This document shows, piece after piece, positions 10,322 to 22,511 of a DNA stretch of 64,000 nt. Made by a program: the position numbers and the translations under genes. The number at the start of each line of letters is the position of its first letter. The stretch's first letter is position 1. This DNA comes from DATIRA01 sp963766505 (GTDB lineage Bacteria; Pseudomonadota; Gammaproteobacteria; Steroidobacterales; Steroidobacteraceae), in assembly GCA_963766505.1 (NCBI GenBank), contig CAVYAL010000005.1:1-64000 (forward strand), read 5' to 3'. Under the pieces are notes generated by a model. It worked only from the letters and a program-made list of their open reading frames with translations. It was not told the DNA's origin and ran no database searches.

Positions 10322-10843
10322 GCGCGTCCCGTCGTCGCCTTCTTCCTCGCCGAGCAGCGCCCGCCTCGCCGCGGCGGCCGACGCGGGCCCGGTCGTCGAT
10401 CTCGCCTGCGGCCGCGGCCGCCACGCGCTCGCCGCGGCCGAGCTCGGCGCCCGCGTCCTCGGCCTCGACCGCAACCCCGCGCTCCTCCGCGAGCTGCGGC
10501 GCCGCGGCCCGCAGCCGGCGTCTGCCGCTGCTGCCGGTTCGCGCCGACCTGGAAACCGCGCACGGACTTCCCGTCCGCTCCGGGAGTTGCGGCGCAATCC
10601 TCGTGTTCCGCTTCCTCTACCGGCCGCTCGCGCGCCCCGATCGTGCGAGGCGCTCGCGCCGGGCGGCCTGCTGCTCTACGAGACCTTCACGATCCGACCA
10701 GCGAGAGCTCGGCCAAGGGCCCACGCAATCCAGCGTTCCTGCTCGCACGCGGCGAGCTGCCGGAGCTCTTTCCGGCGCGCTCGAGATCGCTCTCCGAAGG
10801 CTGCGGAGAGCGCTCGTCCCGACGCCGAGCGGCCGCGCGCTAG
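10318..10843 (+). CDS. Class I SAM-dependent methyltransferase (frameshifted)
   Basis: A methyltransferase of about 175 residues. The SAM-binding motif I is VVDLACGRGRHAL, followed by the acidic end of strand 2 (ARVLGLDRNPALLREL). Later come an FRFLYRPLAP-like segment and motif III-like VEALAPGGLLLYETFTI, then QRELGQGPTNPAFLL and GELPELFP. This pattern matches the small TehB/UbiE-like methyltransferases often annotated as unknown; the substrate cannot be inferred. Its likely TTG start overlaps the phosphodiesterase stop. The end (TAG at 10,841) faces queG on the other strand with 44 bases between. Confidence 0.72.
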
Positions 10844-10887
10844 CCCGCCACGGCGACGCGCGCGCGCCGATGCCGTCCCGGCCGCGC

Positions 10888-11978
10888 TCAGGCGCGCGAG
10901 CTCCGCTGCCGAGCTGCGCCCGAGCGCCCAGCGCGCGTGCTCGGCGAGCAGCGTCGTCCGGGCCCTCGGCGTGGCGGCGCACGCAGCGGGATCGAGCCCG
11001 CGGTCGCCCGCGTTGCCCGCCGCGACCAGCGCGTTGCGCAGCAGGCCGCGGTGCGCGCGCGGCGCAGGGCGGTGCCGTCGGGTGGCCGCGCGCCAGCTCC
11101 TCGTCCGAGAGCGCGAGCATCCAGGCGAGCGAGGGCTGCACCCACTCCGGACCGCGGCGCGAGGCGCGCGCGCAGCCCCAGCGCGGTCGGGCGGGACGCG
11201 GCGGCGCGCGCGGCGGTTCCAGGGGCAGACCTCCTGGCAGACGTCGCAGCCGAAGACCCAGTCGCCGTGGGCCTCGCGCAGCGGCTCGGGAATGGCGCCC
11301 GCGCGCCTCGATCGTCGTGTAGGAGATGCAGCGCGTCGCGTCGAGCACGTAGGGCTCCGGAAACGCCTCGGTCGGACAGGCGTCGAGACAGGCGCGGCAG
11401 CTGCCGCAGTGATCGGGCTCGCGGCGCGTCGGGCTCGAGCGCGAGGTCGCTGAGCACGACGCCGAGGAAGAGATAGGAGCCGAGGCGCGGGTGGATCAGG
11501 CAGGTGTTCTTGCCGATCCAGCCCGAGGCCCGCGCGGCGCCGCGAAGACGCGCTCCTGCACGGGCCCGGTGTCGACGTAGCCGCGGCTGCGCACGGACCG
11601 CCCGGCCAGCGCGCTCGAGCCCCGCCTCCGAGCGCGCGCAGGCGCTCGAGCAGCACGTCGTGGTAGTCGTCGCCGCCCGCGTAGCGCGCGACCCGCGCGG
11701 CGCGCCGGGCGCCGGACGCCGGCCGCGGGCCGGGTCGTAGACCAGGCCCAGCGCGACGACGCTCCGCGCGCCTTCGAGCACGCGCCGCGGATCGACGCGC
11801 TCCTCGACGCGCCGCCCGAGGTAGTGCATCTCGCCCGCGAAGCCGCGCGCGATCCACTCGCGCAGGAACGCCGTCTCGGGCGTCGGGCTCGGCCGCGCGC
11901 GATGCCCGCCAGGTCGAAGCCGACCGCCAGCGCCAGTCCCTTGACGCGCTCGCTCAGGGTCTGGGGCGCCGAAGACAC
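10888..11978 (-). CDS. queG: Epoxyqueuosine reductase (frameshifted)
   Basis: QueG reduces epoxyqueuosine to queuosine in the anticodon of tRNAs for Asp, Asn, His and Tyr, using cobalamin and two 4Fe-4S clusters. Read across frames: ALAVGFDLAGIARAEPTPE, MHYLGRRVEERVDPRRVLEG, ARSVVALGLVYDP, VDTGPVQERVFAA, GWIGKNTCLIHPRLGSYLFL, the first cluster motif CGSCRACLDACPTEAF and the second CDVCQEVCPWN. A HEAT-like C-terminus (RNALVAAGNAG) follows. The GTG start at 11,978 has GGGAGA upstream. About ten frame changes occur. Confidence 0.88.
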
Positions 11979-12077
11979 GTCGGGGATCTCCCGCTGCACC
12001 CTACCGCCCCCCTCCCGCGAAGACCAGAGCGGACTCCGGCGTCCGGCTCGAGCGCGAGCTGTGGATTCCAGCTCGGG

Positions 12078-12144
12078 GCGGTTAAGATGATCCAGGGCGA
12101 GGCTGCGCCTCGCTCTGCTCGCTTCGAGCACCTTGCGCGGGAGG
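12078..12144 (+). promoter_or_regulatory. Leader of the beta-glucosidase gene: possible -10, hairpin and ribosome site
   Basis: A TAAGAT hexamer sits near 12,081 and could act as a -10 box. A 7-base hairpin GCGAGGC-TGC-GCCTCGC covers about 12,099-12,115, and the ribosome site GGGAGGA lies at 12,138-12,144, eight bases before the GTG of the GH1 gene. The hairpin could be an operator half-site pair or an mRNA structure; nothing in the sequence decides this. Confidence 0.3.
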
Positions 12145-12151
12145 ATTCGAC

Positions 12152-13528
12152 GTGGGTCGCGTGCGCTTTCCGGAGGGCTTCCACTGGGGGACGGCCACGG
12201 CCTCCTACCAGATCGAGGGCGCCTGGCAGCGAGGACGGCAAGGGCGAGTCGATCTGGGATCGCTTCACCCACACCCCGGGCAAGATCAGGGACGGCAGAC
12301 ACCGGCGACGTCGCCTGCGACTCCTACCACCGCTACGCGCGAGGACATCGCGCTGATGCGCGAGATGAACCTCAGCAGCTACCGCTTCTCGATCGCCTGG
12401 CCGCGCATCCAGCCCGAGGGCTGCGGGCGCCGTCAACGCCGAAGGGCGTCGACTACTACGGCCGCCTGATCGACGCGCTGCTCGCCGCGGGCATCCGCCC
12501 GTTCCCGACGCTCTACCACTGGGACCTGCCCGCAGGCGCTCGAGGACGCGGCGGCTGGCCGAAGCGCGACACCGCGGGGCGCTTCGCCGACTACGCCGAA
12601 GCCTGCGTGCGCGCCCTCGGCGACCGCGTGCGATCGCTGGCTGATCTTCAACGAGCCGGCCATCTTCACGGTGATGGGCTACCTGGTCGGGCATCCACGC
12701 GCCGGGCCGCCGCGATCTCGACGCCTTCCTGCGCGCGACCCACACCGTGAACCTCGCCCAGGGCGAGGCCTTCCGCGCCATGCGAGCCGCGCGCTCCGAC
12801 GCCCGCATCGGCACCGCCTTCAGCATGTCGCCCTGCGAGCCGGCCGGCGACGCCGAGGCCGACGCCGCGGCCGCCGAGCGCTGGCACGCGCTTCGTGAAC
12901 CTCTGGTACCTCGAGACCGCGCTGCGCGGCCGCTACCCGGACGCCTTCGTCGGAGGGCCCCCCGCTCGAGCGCATGGGCGTGCGCGACGGCGACCTCGAG
13001 CGCATGCGCGCCCCCCTCGACTTCCTCGGGCATCAACCTCTACACGCGCACCCTCGTGCAGCACGCATCCGGACGACGCGTCGGGGCTCGAGGCGCATGC
13101 CAGCGGGCGCCCATCGGCGGCAACGACGGGCCCGAAGACCGACTTCGGCTGGGAGGTCTGGCCCGACGCCCTCTACGACATGATCATGCGCATCACGCGC
13201 GACTACGACCGGCCGATCATCGAGATCACCGAGAACGGCTGCTCGTACGGCGACGCGCCGGACGCAAACGGCGTGGTGCACGACACGCGCCGCATCGACT
13301 TCTACCGCGGCTACCTCGAAGCCGTGAGCCGCGCCATCGAGGACGGCGCCGAGGTGCGCGGCTACCACGCCTGGACGCTGCTCGACAACTTCGAGTGGTC
13401 GGAGGGCTACGAGCAGCGCTTCGGCCTCGCCTGGGTCGACTTCGAGAGCCCGCAGCGCACCGCGCATCCTCAAGGAGTCGGGGCGCTGGTACGGGCGCGT
13501 CGCGGCGGAGAACGGCTTCGAGAGCTGA
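12152..13528 (+). CDS. GH1-family beta-glucosidase (frameshifted)
   Basis: A glycoside hydrolase family 1 enzyme that cleaves beta-linked glucose or related sugars, cytoplasmic (no signal peptide). The N-terminus RFPEGFHWGTATASYQIEGA is diagnostic. DGKGESIWDRF, NLSSYRFSIAWPRI, FPTLYHWDLP, the acid/base motif FNEP (near 12,650), FLGINLYTR, the nucleophile motif ITENG (near 13,230), and AWTLLDNFEWSEGYEQRFGL follow in order. About 458 residues, normal. GTG start with GGGAGGA at good spacing. At least eight frame changes are needed; both catalytic glutamates are present. Confidence 0.9.
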
Positions 13529-13628
13529 GGCGCTGTGGTAGGCGCTGCGAGCTGCCTGCTACCCTGCGCCTCCGGTTCGCGCCGCCTCGATCCTCATCCC
13601 GCTCGACCGGCTCGCCGATCTACCGGGG

Positions 13629-14343
13629 GTGAAAGTGAGCCACGACGGTATGACCCGCCGCATCCTCGCCTGGCTTCGCGAGACAATCCGGCGTTACTTC
13701 GTCGCCGGCGTGGTCTTCTTCGCCCCGATCGGCATCACGATCTGGGCGATCGCCTCGATCGTCGTCTGGCTGGACAACCTGATCCTGCCCCGGGTTCTCA
13801 AGCTCCTGATTCCGGGGCTCGAAGAGCCACCGCCGCTGCCGCTGGTCGGCATGCTGTTCACCTTCTTCGTGATCATCCTGCTCGGCGTGATCGCCCGCCA
13901 CCTGCTTGGGCGGCGAGTTCATGCGCGCCTGGGAGCGGCTGCTCGGACGGGTGCCCGTGGCACGCAACATCTACTCCGGGGTGAAGCAGCTCTTCGAGGC
14001 GATCTTCAGCTCGGGCCAGCGCTCGCGGTTCAACCGCGTGGTGCTCATCGAGTACCCCCGCAAGGGCATCTACGCCCTGGCATTCACCACCGGGGCCGGC
14101 GCGCGGAGTGGTCCAGGCAGGTCACCGAGAAGCAGATGATCAACTGCTTCCTGCCCACCACTCCGAACCCGACCTCGGGCTTCTACCTGCTGGTGCCCGA
14201 GGACGAGATCATCGAAGCCAACATGACCGTCGAAGACGCCTTCAAGCTGGTGATGTCGGCGGGCCTCGTCGCACCGGACTCGGCGAACGGCGAGCCAGCC
14301 GCCGGCGACCCCGCCCACGGATCGCAGCGCCGGCAGCGGCTGA
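13629..14343 (+). CDS. DUF502 membrane protein (frameshifted)
   Basis: A two-helix inner-membrane protein of the DUF502 family, function unknown. Helix 1 is YFVAGVVFFAPIGITIWAIA (13,698-13,758) and helix 2 is GMLFTFFVIILLGVIARHLL. The family hallmarks follow: ERLLGRVPVARNIYSGVKQL, RVVLIEYPRKGIYALAFTTG, NCFLPTTPNPTSGFYLLVPE and MTVEDAFKLVMSAGLVAP. Frame changes occur near 13,912 and 14,090, plus one near the end, where a TGA at 14,341 is reached only after a shift. GTG start at 13,629; an ATG at 13,650 is an alternative. Confidence 0.82.
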
Positions 14344-14354
14344 GCCGCCTGGCT

Positions 14355-15306
14355 CTACTCCGTATTCTCGAGGGCGCGCGCCACCACCTCCCGGAAGCCC
14401 GGGTGGCTGATCAGCGCGAAGTGGTTGCCCGACTGGACCATCGCCACCACCTCGGGATCCTCGAGCAGCTCGCGCAGCGCGGGGTCTTCGCGCAGGCCCC
14501 GGATGCGCGGGCCCACCTCCCGGAGGACATCCGCCGCCGCCTCGCGGAACTGGCGCGGATCGTCGACGGCGTCCGCCTCGATCAGTCCCAGATCGCCGAG
14601 CCGCCGGCGCAGCGACCCGTCGTGGGTGAGGCGCAGGAAGCTGCCCCGGTTGAGCGCCGCGTCGACGTTGCCATGCTCGACGTAGCTCCAGAAGAGCGGG
14701 TCGCTGCGCAGCTCCTCGATGGCCGGGTGCTCCATCACCTCCTGGAGGTCGCTCAGCGCGGCGCCGGGCCGCGCGGCCATGCGCGCCACCACGCGGCCCG
14801 CCGAGCCCGAGTCGGACATCGCGGCCTGCACGCCGGCCTCCACCACGTTCTCGGTCACCGCGGCCGCGGCCGAGGGCCCGAGCTCGGGAATCGCCTCGAC
14901 GGTCCCCGTGGTGCGCAGGGCGTCGACCCACAGGGCCAGATACGACAGGAGCAGCACGACGAGAGCGCCGCGCACGGCTCCGAACGCACCGCCCAGGAAG
15001 CGATCGCGCGGGCTGCGCGAGCCGGAGCGCTTGCGGCGCTCCGCGCCGGCGCAGGATCGCCGAGACGAGCCCCATCACGACGAAGGTCAGCAGGAAGGCC
15101 AGCGTCCCGGCAACGGGCATCCCGAGCCACTCGGGCACGCCCACCAGCTCGGCCGCCTCGGGGCCGAAGCTCGGCGCGGCCCAGATCGCCGCACCGTAGG
15201 CCGCGGCCAGCGTGAGCACGCTCAGCCCGCTGGCCAGCGCGCCGCGCATGGCCCCCATGCCTGCGAAGATCCCGAGCAGCAGCAGCGCGACGGCATCGAG
15301 CCACAT
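14355..15306 (-). CDS. CvpA-family membrane protein with a long helical tail (one frameshift)
   Basis: The first 155 residues hold four hydrophobic segments typical of CvpA-type proteins: DAVALLLLGIFAGMGAMRGA, GLSVLTLAAAYGAAIWAA, GTLAFLLTFVVMGLVSAILR and GALVVLLLSYLALWVDAL, with the RFLGGAFGAVRG loop between the last two. CvpA proteins are linked to colicin V production and envelope functions. The C-terminal 190 residues are soluble and helical (EELRSDPLFWSYVEHGNVDA, DPALRELLEDPEVV), as in deltaproteobacterial family members. One break lies near 15,045. It ends 11 bases from the convergent DUF502 stop. Confidence 0.7.
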
Positions 15307-15536
15307 GACCCCGGGGAGATCGGCAGAGCGGCAGCCGCGCCTGAAGGCGAAGCGCGAGCCTGCGAACGGTCGTCAGGCTCGCCGTGCGGTCCAGGGCCGC
15401 GGCCGTTGCCCACGCGGACATTCCGGAGAAGCCCCACGGGGAAATGGCCTGGAGATTCGACGTTCGTTTTCGACCTGCGCGCAGGTAGAATATCGACCAG
15501 AGATTTCATGGCCCTACGCGCGGAGAGGCGACCCCA

Positions 15537-18500
15537 GTGAGCGAACGATTCCTGATGGGCCTGGACCTGGGCGGCGGCGGCCTGCGCTGCCTGCTCGTGA
15601 ACCCCGAGACGCTGCGCGTGGTGACCGCCTACCGCCGCTGGGCCGCGTCCCCCGTTCCCGAGGTTCCGATGGGCATCGAGTACGACGCGGCCGCGACCTG
15701 GTCCGTGCTGGGCGAGGTGGTGCGGGAGGCGCTGGAGCGGGCGCAAGCTGCGCCGGAGGCGATCCTGGGCATCGCCGCCACCAGCATGCGTCACGGCAGC
15801 GCGCTGCTCGACGCCGACGGGCACGAGCTGCTGCTGGCCTCCAACCGCGACACGCGCGGGCTCGCCGCGTCGCTCCAGATCGCAGGAACCTACGGCGAAG
15901 AGCTCCACCGCCGCACCGGACACTGGCCGAATCCGGTGCAGCCCGCGGGACGCCTGCTGCAGCTCTGCCGAGAGGCCCCGGAGATCTTCGAGCGCGCCGC
16001 GACGCACCTGAGCCTGAGCGACTGGATCGCCTGGCGCTTGTGTGGCGAGCGTGTCTGCGAGCCCTCACAGGCGAGCGAGACGCTGCTGCTCGAGATCGAG
16101 CGGCCCGAATGGGCGTGGGATTGGATCGAGCGGCTGGAGCTGCCGCGCGCGATCTTCCCCGAGCTGCGCGCCGCGGGCAGCCCCCTGGGCGAGCTCGCGT
16201 GACGCGGCGGCGGCCGAGCTCGGGCTGCTCGCCGGCACCCCGGTCGCCGTCGGGGGCGGCGATACCCAGTGCGGCCTGCTCGGAGCCGGCGTCGTCGCGC
16301 CGGGGCAGCTCGGCGTGGTGGCCGGCACCTCGGTGCCGGTGCTCCAGGTGAGCGACCGGCCGCTGCTCGACGAGGCGGGGCGGCTCTGGGGCGTGCATCA
16401 CGTGCTGCCCGGGCGCTGGGCCCTCGAGAGCAACGCGGGCGGCGCGGGCGAGGCGCTCGAGTGGATCGCGGGGCTTCTCTACCCCGAGGTCGATCATCCG
16501 ATCCTGCACCTCACGGCCGAGGCCGACGAGGCGCCCCCGGGGTCGGCGGGCCTCGTCTCGAGCCTCGGCGCCGAGGTCATGAACGCGCGCGATCTGAGCC
16601 TCCCGATCGGCAACCTGACGCTCAACTACCTGACCACCGCCGGCCACCCCCGGCCGCGGCGCCACCTCGCGCGCTCGATCCTCGAGGGCATGGCCTATGC
16701 GCTGCGCGCGAACGCGGAGCAGATCGAAGCGGCCAGCGGCAGCGCGCGCCGAGGTCGTCCGCATGACCGGCGGCCTCTCCCGCAACGCGCTGCTCACCCA
16801 GATCGCGAGCGACGTCTTCGGCCGGCCCGTGGAGGTCACGGCGGTGACCGAAGCCAGCGCGCTCGGAGCCGCGATCTGTGCCGGCGCGGGCGCAGGCGTC
16901 TTCCGCGACCTCGAGGAGGGGGCCGCTGCGATCGTCCGGGTGGCGCGCGAGCACGAGCCCGACGCCGAGCGCAGCGCCTTCTACGCCGATCTCTACGCCA
17001 ACTGGAACGAGCTGCGCCTCTCCCGCGCAGCGTCGGACGCCCAGGCGTCGGGCTTCGCCATACGCGCCCTGGCCAGCGCGGCCGCGGCTCCCCAGGCCCG
17101 GGTCTGCGAGTTCCGGCCCCGCATCCTGGTGACAGCGGACCTGGACGAGGAGGGCCTCGAGGCGCTGCGGGGGATCGGGGACGTCGAGTACCAGAGCTAC
17201 CGCGAGGCGATGCGCCTGCTGGCGGGGCCGGGCCTCGTCGAGGCGCTCGAGGGCGTGCACGTCTTCGTCACCGAGGTGGACGTGGTGGACGCCGCGTCGC
17301 TGCTGGCGGCCAGGGACCTGCGCGTGATCGGCGTCTGCCGGGGGGACGCCGTCAACGTGGATCTCGAGGCCTGCACGGCCCTGGGGATCCCGGTGATCCA
17401 CACGCCCGGCCGCAACGCGGATGCCGTCGCGGACCTGACGCTGGCCTTCCTGCTGATGCTGGCGCGCAAGCTGCGCGAAGCCGACGCCTTCCTGCGCGAG
17501 CCGGGCGGCGAGGCCGGGGACATGGGCCGGATGGGCCAGGCCTTCGGCAAGTTCCAGGGCCGCGAGCTGTGGCGCAAGACGGTGGGCCTCGTCGGCCTCG
17601 GCGCCGTCGGCCGCAAGGTGGTCGAGCGCCTGCGACCCTTCGGGGCGCGCTGTCTCGCCTTCGACCCGCAGCTCGCGACCGGACGCCGTGCGCCTCGCCG
17701 GCGCGGAGCCGGTCTCGCTCGAGACGCTGCTGCGCTCGAGCGACTTCGTCTCGCTGCACGCCGCGCGTCAGCGACGAGAGCCGGGGCCTGCTGGGCGCCG
17801 AGCAATTCGCTCTCATGAAGCAGGGCAGCTACCTCGTCAACACCGCCCGGGCGGCGCTGGTCGACGAGGAGGCGCTCGCCGAGCGCCCTCGAGTCCGGCC
17901 AGCTGGGCGGGGCGGCCCTCGACGTCTTCGCGCGTCGAGCCGCCGGCCTCGGACCACCCGTTGCTCCGGCTCCCGAACCTGATCGCCACACCCCACGTGG
18001 GCGGCAACACGCAGGAGGTCGCGACCCACCAGGGCCGCATCATCGCCGAGGAGCTCGAGCGCCTGCGCGGCGGCCAGGCGCCTCGCCACGCGCTCAACCC
18101 GGAGACGCTGGCGGGATTCCGCTGGGACGAGCCCCGGCCCGAGCCGTCGCCGGAGCTCGCCGAGAAGCTCGGCAAGGGGCCCGGCCCGGCCGTCAGCGAC
18201 CTCCAGCAGGAGCAAGGCGCCCCCGAGCCCGCCGCGAGGCCGGCGGCAGCCGCCGCGGTGACGCTCGCGCCTGGATCCGCCGCGGCGCAGATCCGGACGG
18301 CGCTGGAGGAGATCCTGCGCAGCTTCCTCGCGCGCATCGCGGCCGACGAGGCCATGAAGGCGTTCGCCAAGGGCGCCGAGGACGTCACCCTCCACTTCAC
18401 CCTCTCGGACCTCGGCAGCGAGTTCCACATCGGCTTCGGCGCAGGCCAGGTGATCGCCGAGATGGGCGCGCCCGCGACGCAGGCCCCCGTGCAGCTGAAG

Positions 18501-18738
18501 ATGAGGGCCGATCTGCTCGACGGGATGTTCACCGGCCGCAGCAACGCGATGCAGGCCGCCATGAACGGAGAGCTCTCCTTCAGCGGCGACACGGCCAAGG
18601 CGATGACGCTGACGCACATCCAGGACGATCTGAGCCGGCTCTACGCAGCGGCCCGCGAGGAGGTGGGCGACCCCGGCGACCTCGCCTCCCTGCCCGATCC
18701 GCAGGCCGGCGCGGCGGCGGCGCGCGGCACGCGGCGCG
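15537..18738 (+). CDS. Three-domain fusion: AI-2-kinase-like FGGY kinase / D-2-hydroxyacid dehydrogenase / SCP2 domain (frameshifted)
   Basis: Domain 1 (codons 1-500) is an FGGY carbohydrate kinase resembling LsrK: LDLGGGGLRCLLV, SMRHGSALLDADG, LSLSDWIAWRL, VAVGGGDTQCGLLGAG and the C-terminal ATP site TGGLSRNALLTQIASDV. Domain 2 (about 525-860) is an NAD-dependent 2-hydroxyacid dehydrogenase like SerA: GLVGLGAVGRKV, NTARAALVDEEAL, ALDVFAVEPP and TPHVGGNTQE. Domain 3 (about 914-1,040) is an SCP2/sterol-carrier domain (LHFTLSDLGSEFHIGF, MNGELSFSGDTAKAM). The kinase-dehydrogenase join lies in one unbroken frame (16,760-17,690), as does the dehydrogenase-SCP2 join (17,940-18,738). Frame breaks occur inside domains (16,200; 16,748; 17,690; 17,768; 17,885; 17,935). 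The substrate is unknown; a phosphorylated, then oxidised small sugar is plausible. Confidence 0.8.
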
Positions 18739-19382
18739 GTGGCCGAGGCAGACATCCGCCACGAGCTGTGCCGGATCGTCGAGGAGCTCTTCACGGCCCA
18801 GCTCATCACCGCCACCGGCGGCAACGTGAGCGCCCGCATCCCCGAGCATCCCGACGAGGCGTGGATCACGCCCAGCCAGCTCTTCAAGGGCGACTCTGTC
18901 CCCGGAGATCCTGGTGCGGATCGGGATGGACGGCCGCGCGCTCGAGCCGGAGAGCCGCTCACCCTCGAGCGAGGCGCTGATGCACACGGCCGTGCTTCGG
19001 GCCAAGCCCGAGGCCCAGGCCGTGATCCACTGCCACGCGCCCCACGCGACCATCCTCGTCAACGCCGGCCTGCCCTTCCTGCCGGTTTCGACCGAGGCCG
19101 CCTTCTTCCAGAAGATCGGCCGCATCCCCTTCGTGATGCCGGGCACCCAGGAGCTCGCGGACGCCGTCGTCGAGGCGCTGGGCGACGGCTGGGCCGTGCT
19201 GCTGCAGAACCACGGGCTGCTCGTGGCCGGCCGTTCAGCTGCGTCGCGCAGCCGACCTGGCGGAGATCATCGAGCGCTCCTCGGAGGTGATCCTGGGCTG
19301 CTACGCGGTGGGCAAGGAGCCGCCGGTGCTGCCCGAGGAGACCGTCGAGATGCTCTCCAGCCTCGGCGATGTGATGGCCTGA
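18739..19382 (+). CDS. Class II (L-fuculose-phosphate type) aldolase (frameshifted; may be domain 4 of the preceding protein)
   Basis: A zinc-dependent class II aldolase/adducin-head protein of about 213 residues: ATGGNVSARI (phosphate loop), WITPSQLFKGDLSPE, SPSSEALMH with the catalytic region, the metal ligands in VIHCHAPH, then AFFQKIGRIPFVMPGTQELA and LLQNHGLLVAG with the third histidine. A GTG at 18,739 could start it, but no ribosome site precedes it. No stop codon exists in any frame from 18,661 to 18,740, so either it overlaps the upstream gene or a one-base error hides a continuous four-domain protein. Breaks lie at about 18,905 and 19,235. Confidence 0.8.
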
Positions 19383-19471
19383 TCCCCCCGCGGGCATCAA
19401 GAGGCCCCTCCGGCCGTCCGATAGCGAGTACGCATGCGTACCGCCTGCGCGGGCGCTGAGGGGCTACGCTC

Positions 19472-20915
<1,444 letters not shown>

Positions 20916-20934
<19 letters not shown>

Positions 20935-21411
20935 TCGCCCTCGTTCACCGTGCTGCTGCTCGCCACGAGCTGCGCGAGCATGCGCTGGTCGCTGCAGAAG
21001 TCCCTGCGCGATCCCGGCGAGCGCCTCGAGAGCTTCCCCGAGGAGGTCTGGGAGGAGTACGACTGCGACGCGCAGAAGCGGCCCTTCTTCATCATCGAGA
21101 AGAACGAGCTGGTGCCGCCTCGCGTGAAGGTCGGCGGTGAGTTCAACCACCGCATGGTCTACGTGATGTGCCCCCCTCGCCCCACCGGCGTGGTCTCGGG
21201 GCGCCTGCGCACCCGGATCCGCTTCCGGGGCGACCCGATCGTGCGCGAGACCACCGAGGCCTACGAGATCAAGCCCGGGCGCTGGATCGTGGACGCCGAG
21301 GTGACCCTGCCGGAGAACGCGGAGCCGGGCATCTACGCCTACGAGATGGCCTTCAAGGGCGCTGCGCTGAGCTTCGAGAAGAGCCTGACCTTCGTCGTCC
21401 GCGCGAGGTAG
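20916..21411 (+). CDS. Small periplasmic lipoprotein paired with the Ser/Thr kinase
   Basis: TTG start preceded by a very strong ribosome site (GGAAGGAG, 20,901-20,908). Read over one frame change near 20,945, the protein begins MGHSKVIALFTVLLLATSC, a lipoprotein signal with lipobox ATSC. The mature part of about 145 residues is mostly beta: SFPEEVWEEYDCDAQKRPFF, IIEKNELVPPRVKVGGEFNH, RTRIRFRGDPIVRETTEAY, VDAEVTLPENAEPGIYAYEM. This looks like an immunoglobulin-like or binding domain. No family is recognised. The overlap with the kinase gene suggests it works with the kinase at the membrane, for example as a sensor; this is inference. Confidence 0.75.
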
Positions 21412-21443
21412 CGCCACAGCGCGATCCCTCGCATCCTTGGCGG

Positions 21444-22348
21444 ATGCACGACCACCACGCATCACGGAGCGTCCAGCTCGGAAGGCCAGCAGCGGCGCCT
21501 CACGCTCGCCCTGGTTCTCGCCGCCAGCTACATGCTCGCCGAGGTCGCGGGCGGCCTGTGGACCGGCTCGCTGGCCCTGCTGGCCGACGCGGGCCACATG
21601 CTCTCCGACGTCTTCGCGCTCTCGCTGTCGGTGTTCGCCTTCCGGCTGGCCCGGCGCCCGGCCACGCCCCAACAGACCTACGGGCACCACCGCACCGAGA
21701 TCCTCGCGGCCCTGGTAAACGGCCTGCTGCTGGTGGGCGTCGCGGTCTACATTCTGAGCGAGGCCTTCGAGCGCATCGAGACGCCCCGCGAGATCCTGGG
21801 CGGGCCGATGCTCGCGATCGCCGCGGGCGGGCTGCTGGTCAACCTGACCGCCCTCTGGATCCTGAGCAAAGGCAGACACGACAACCTCAACGTCCGCGGC
21901 GCATGGCTGCACGTGATGAGCGACGCGCTCGGCAGCATCGGCGGCCATCGTCGCCGGCGGGCTGATCTGGGCGTTCGGCTGGAGCTGGGCAGACCCGCTG
22001 GCCTCCCTGGTCATCGCGGTCCTGATCGTCTACTCCGCCTGGACCCTGCTGCGCGAGGTGGCCGCGGTCCTGATGGAGTGGGCGCCCTCGCACATCGACG
22101 TCCCCGAGGTGGAGCGCTCGATCGCCGCGCTGCCCGGGGTGCTGGCGGTCCACGATCTCCACATCTGGACGATCAGCAGCGGCCGCATCTCACTCTCGGG
22201 TCACGTGGTCTCCGAGGACGAGCACGATCACGCCAAGCTCCTCCAGGAGGTCTCAGACCTCCTCCACCAGCGTTTCGACATCAGCCACGCGACGATCCAG
22301 ATCGAGACTCCGGATTTCGACGAGCCCGGGGGCGTGTGCTTCACTTGA
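21444..22348 (+). CDS. CDF-family divalent cation (Zn/Cd/Co) efflux protein (frameshifted)
   Basis: Proton-coupled cation exporter of the inner membrane. The N-terminus is His-rich (MHDHHA). Transmembrane motifs: SLALLADAGHMLSDVFALSL holds the H-x3-D metal site of helix 2, TYGHHRTEILAALVNGLLL is the usual second motif, and HVMSDALGSIGAIVAG contains the helix-5 H-x3-D site. The cytoplasmic C-terminal domain (LPGVLAVHDLHIWTISSGRI, GHVVSE, FDISHATIQIE) is the CDF dimer domain. About 300 residues. Breaks lie at about 21,480 and 21,945. Its neighbours do not suggest a metal-resistance operon. Confidence 0.88.
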
Positions 22349-22511
22349 CGGCGGGAGGCTGCTCGCAGCGCACCCGCTTCGAGCCGGTTTACGGGGTGCG
22401 AGTCGAGTTCCGGGCCCGCCTGCTCCGATCGGCTCCGCGCGGATGATCGTTGCGTCCGAGCTCGCGAGATACAGCGCAGAAGTTCGTCGCCCGGGAGGAG
22501 CGGAGCCGGCG

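Noticed and set aside
14242..15306. Long open frames antisense to real genes throughout the G+C-rich half
   Set aside because: They have arginine/alanine/proline-rich, low-complexity translations and no domain motifs; they are frame shadows caused by base composition.
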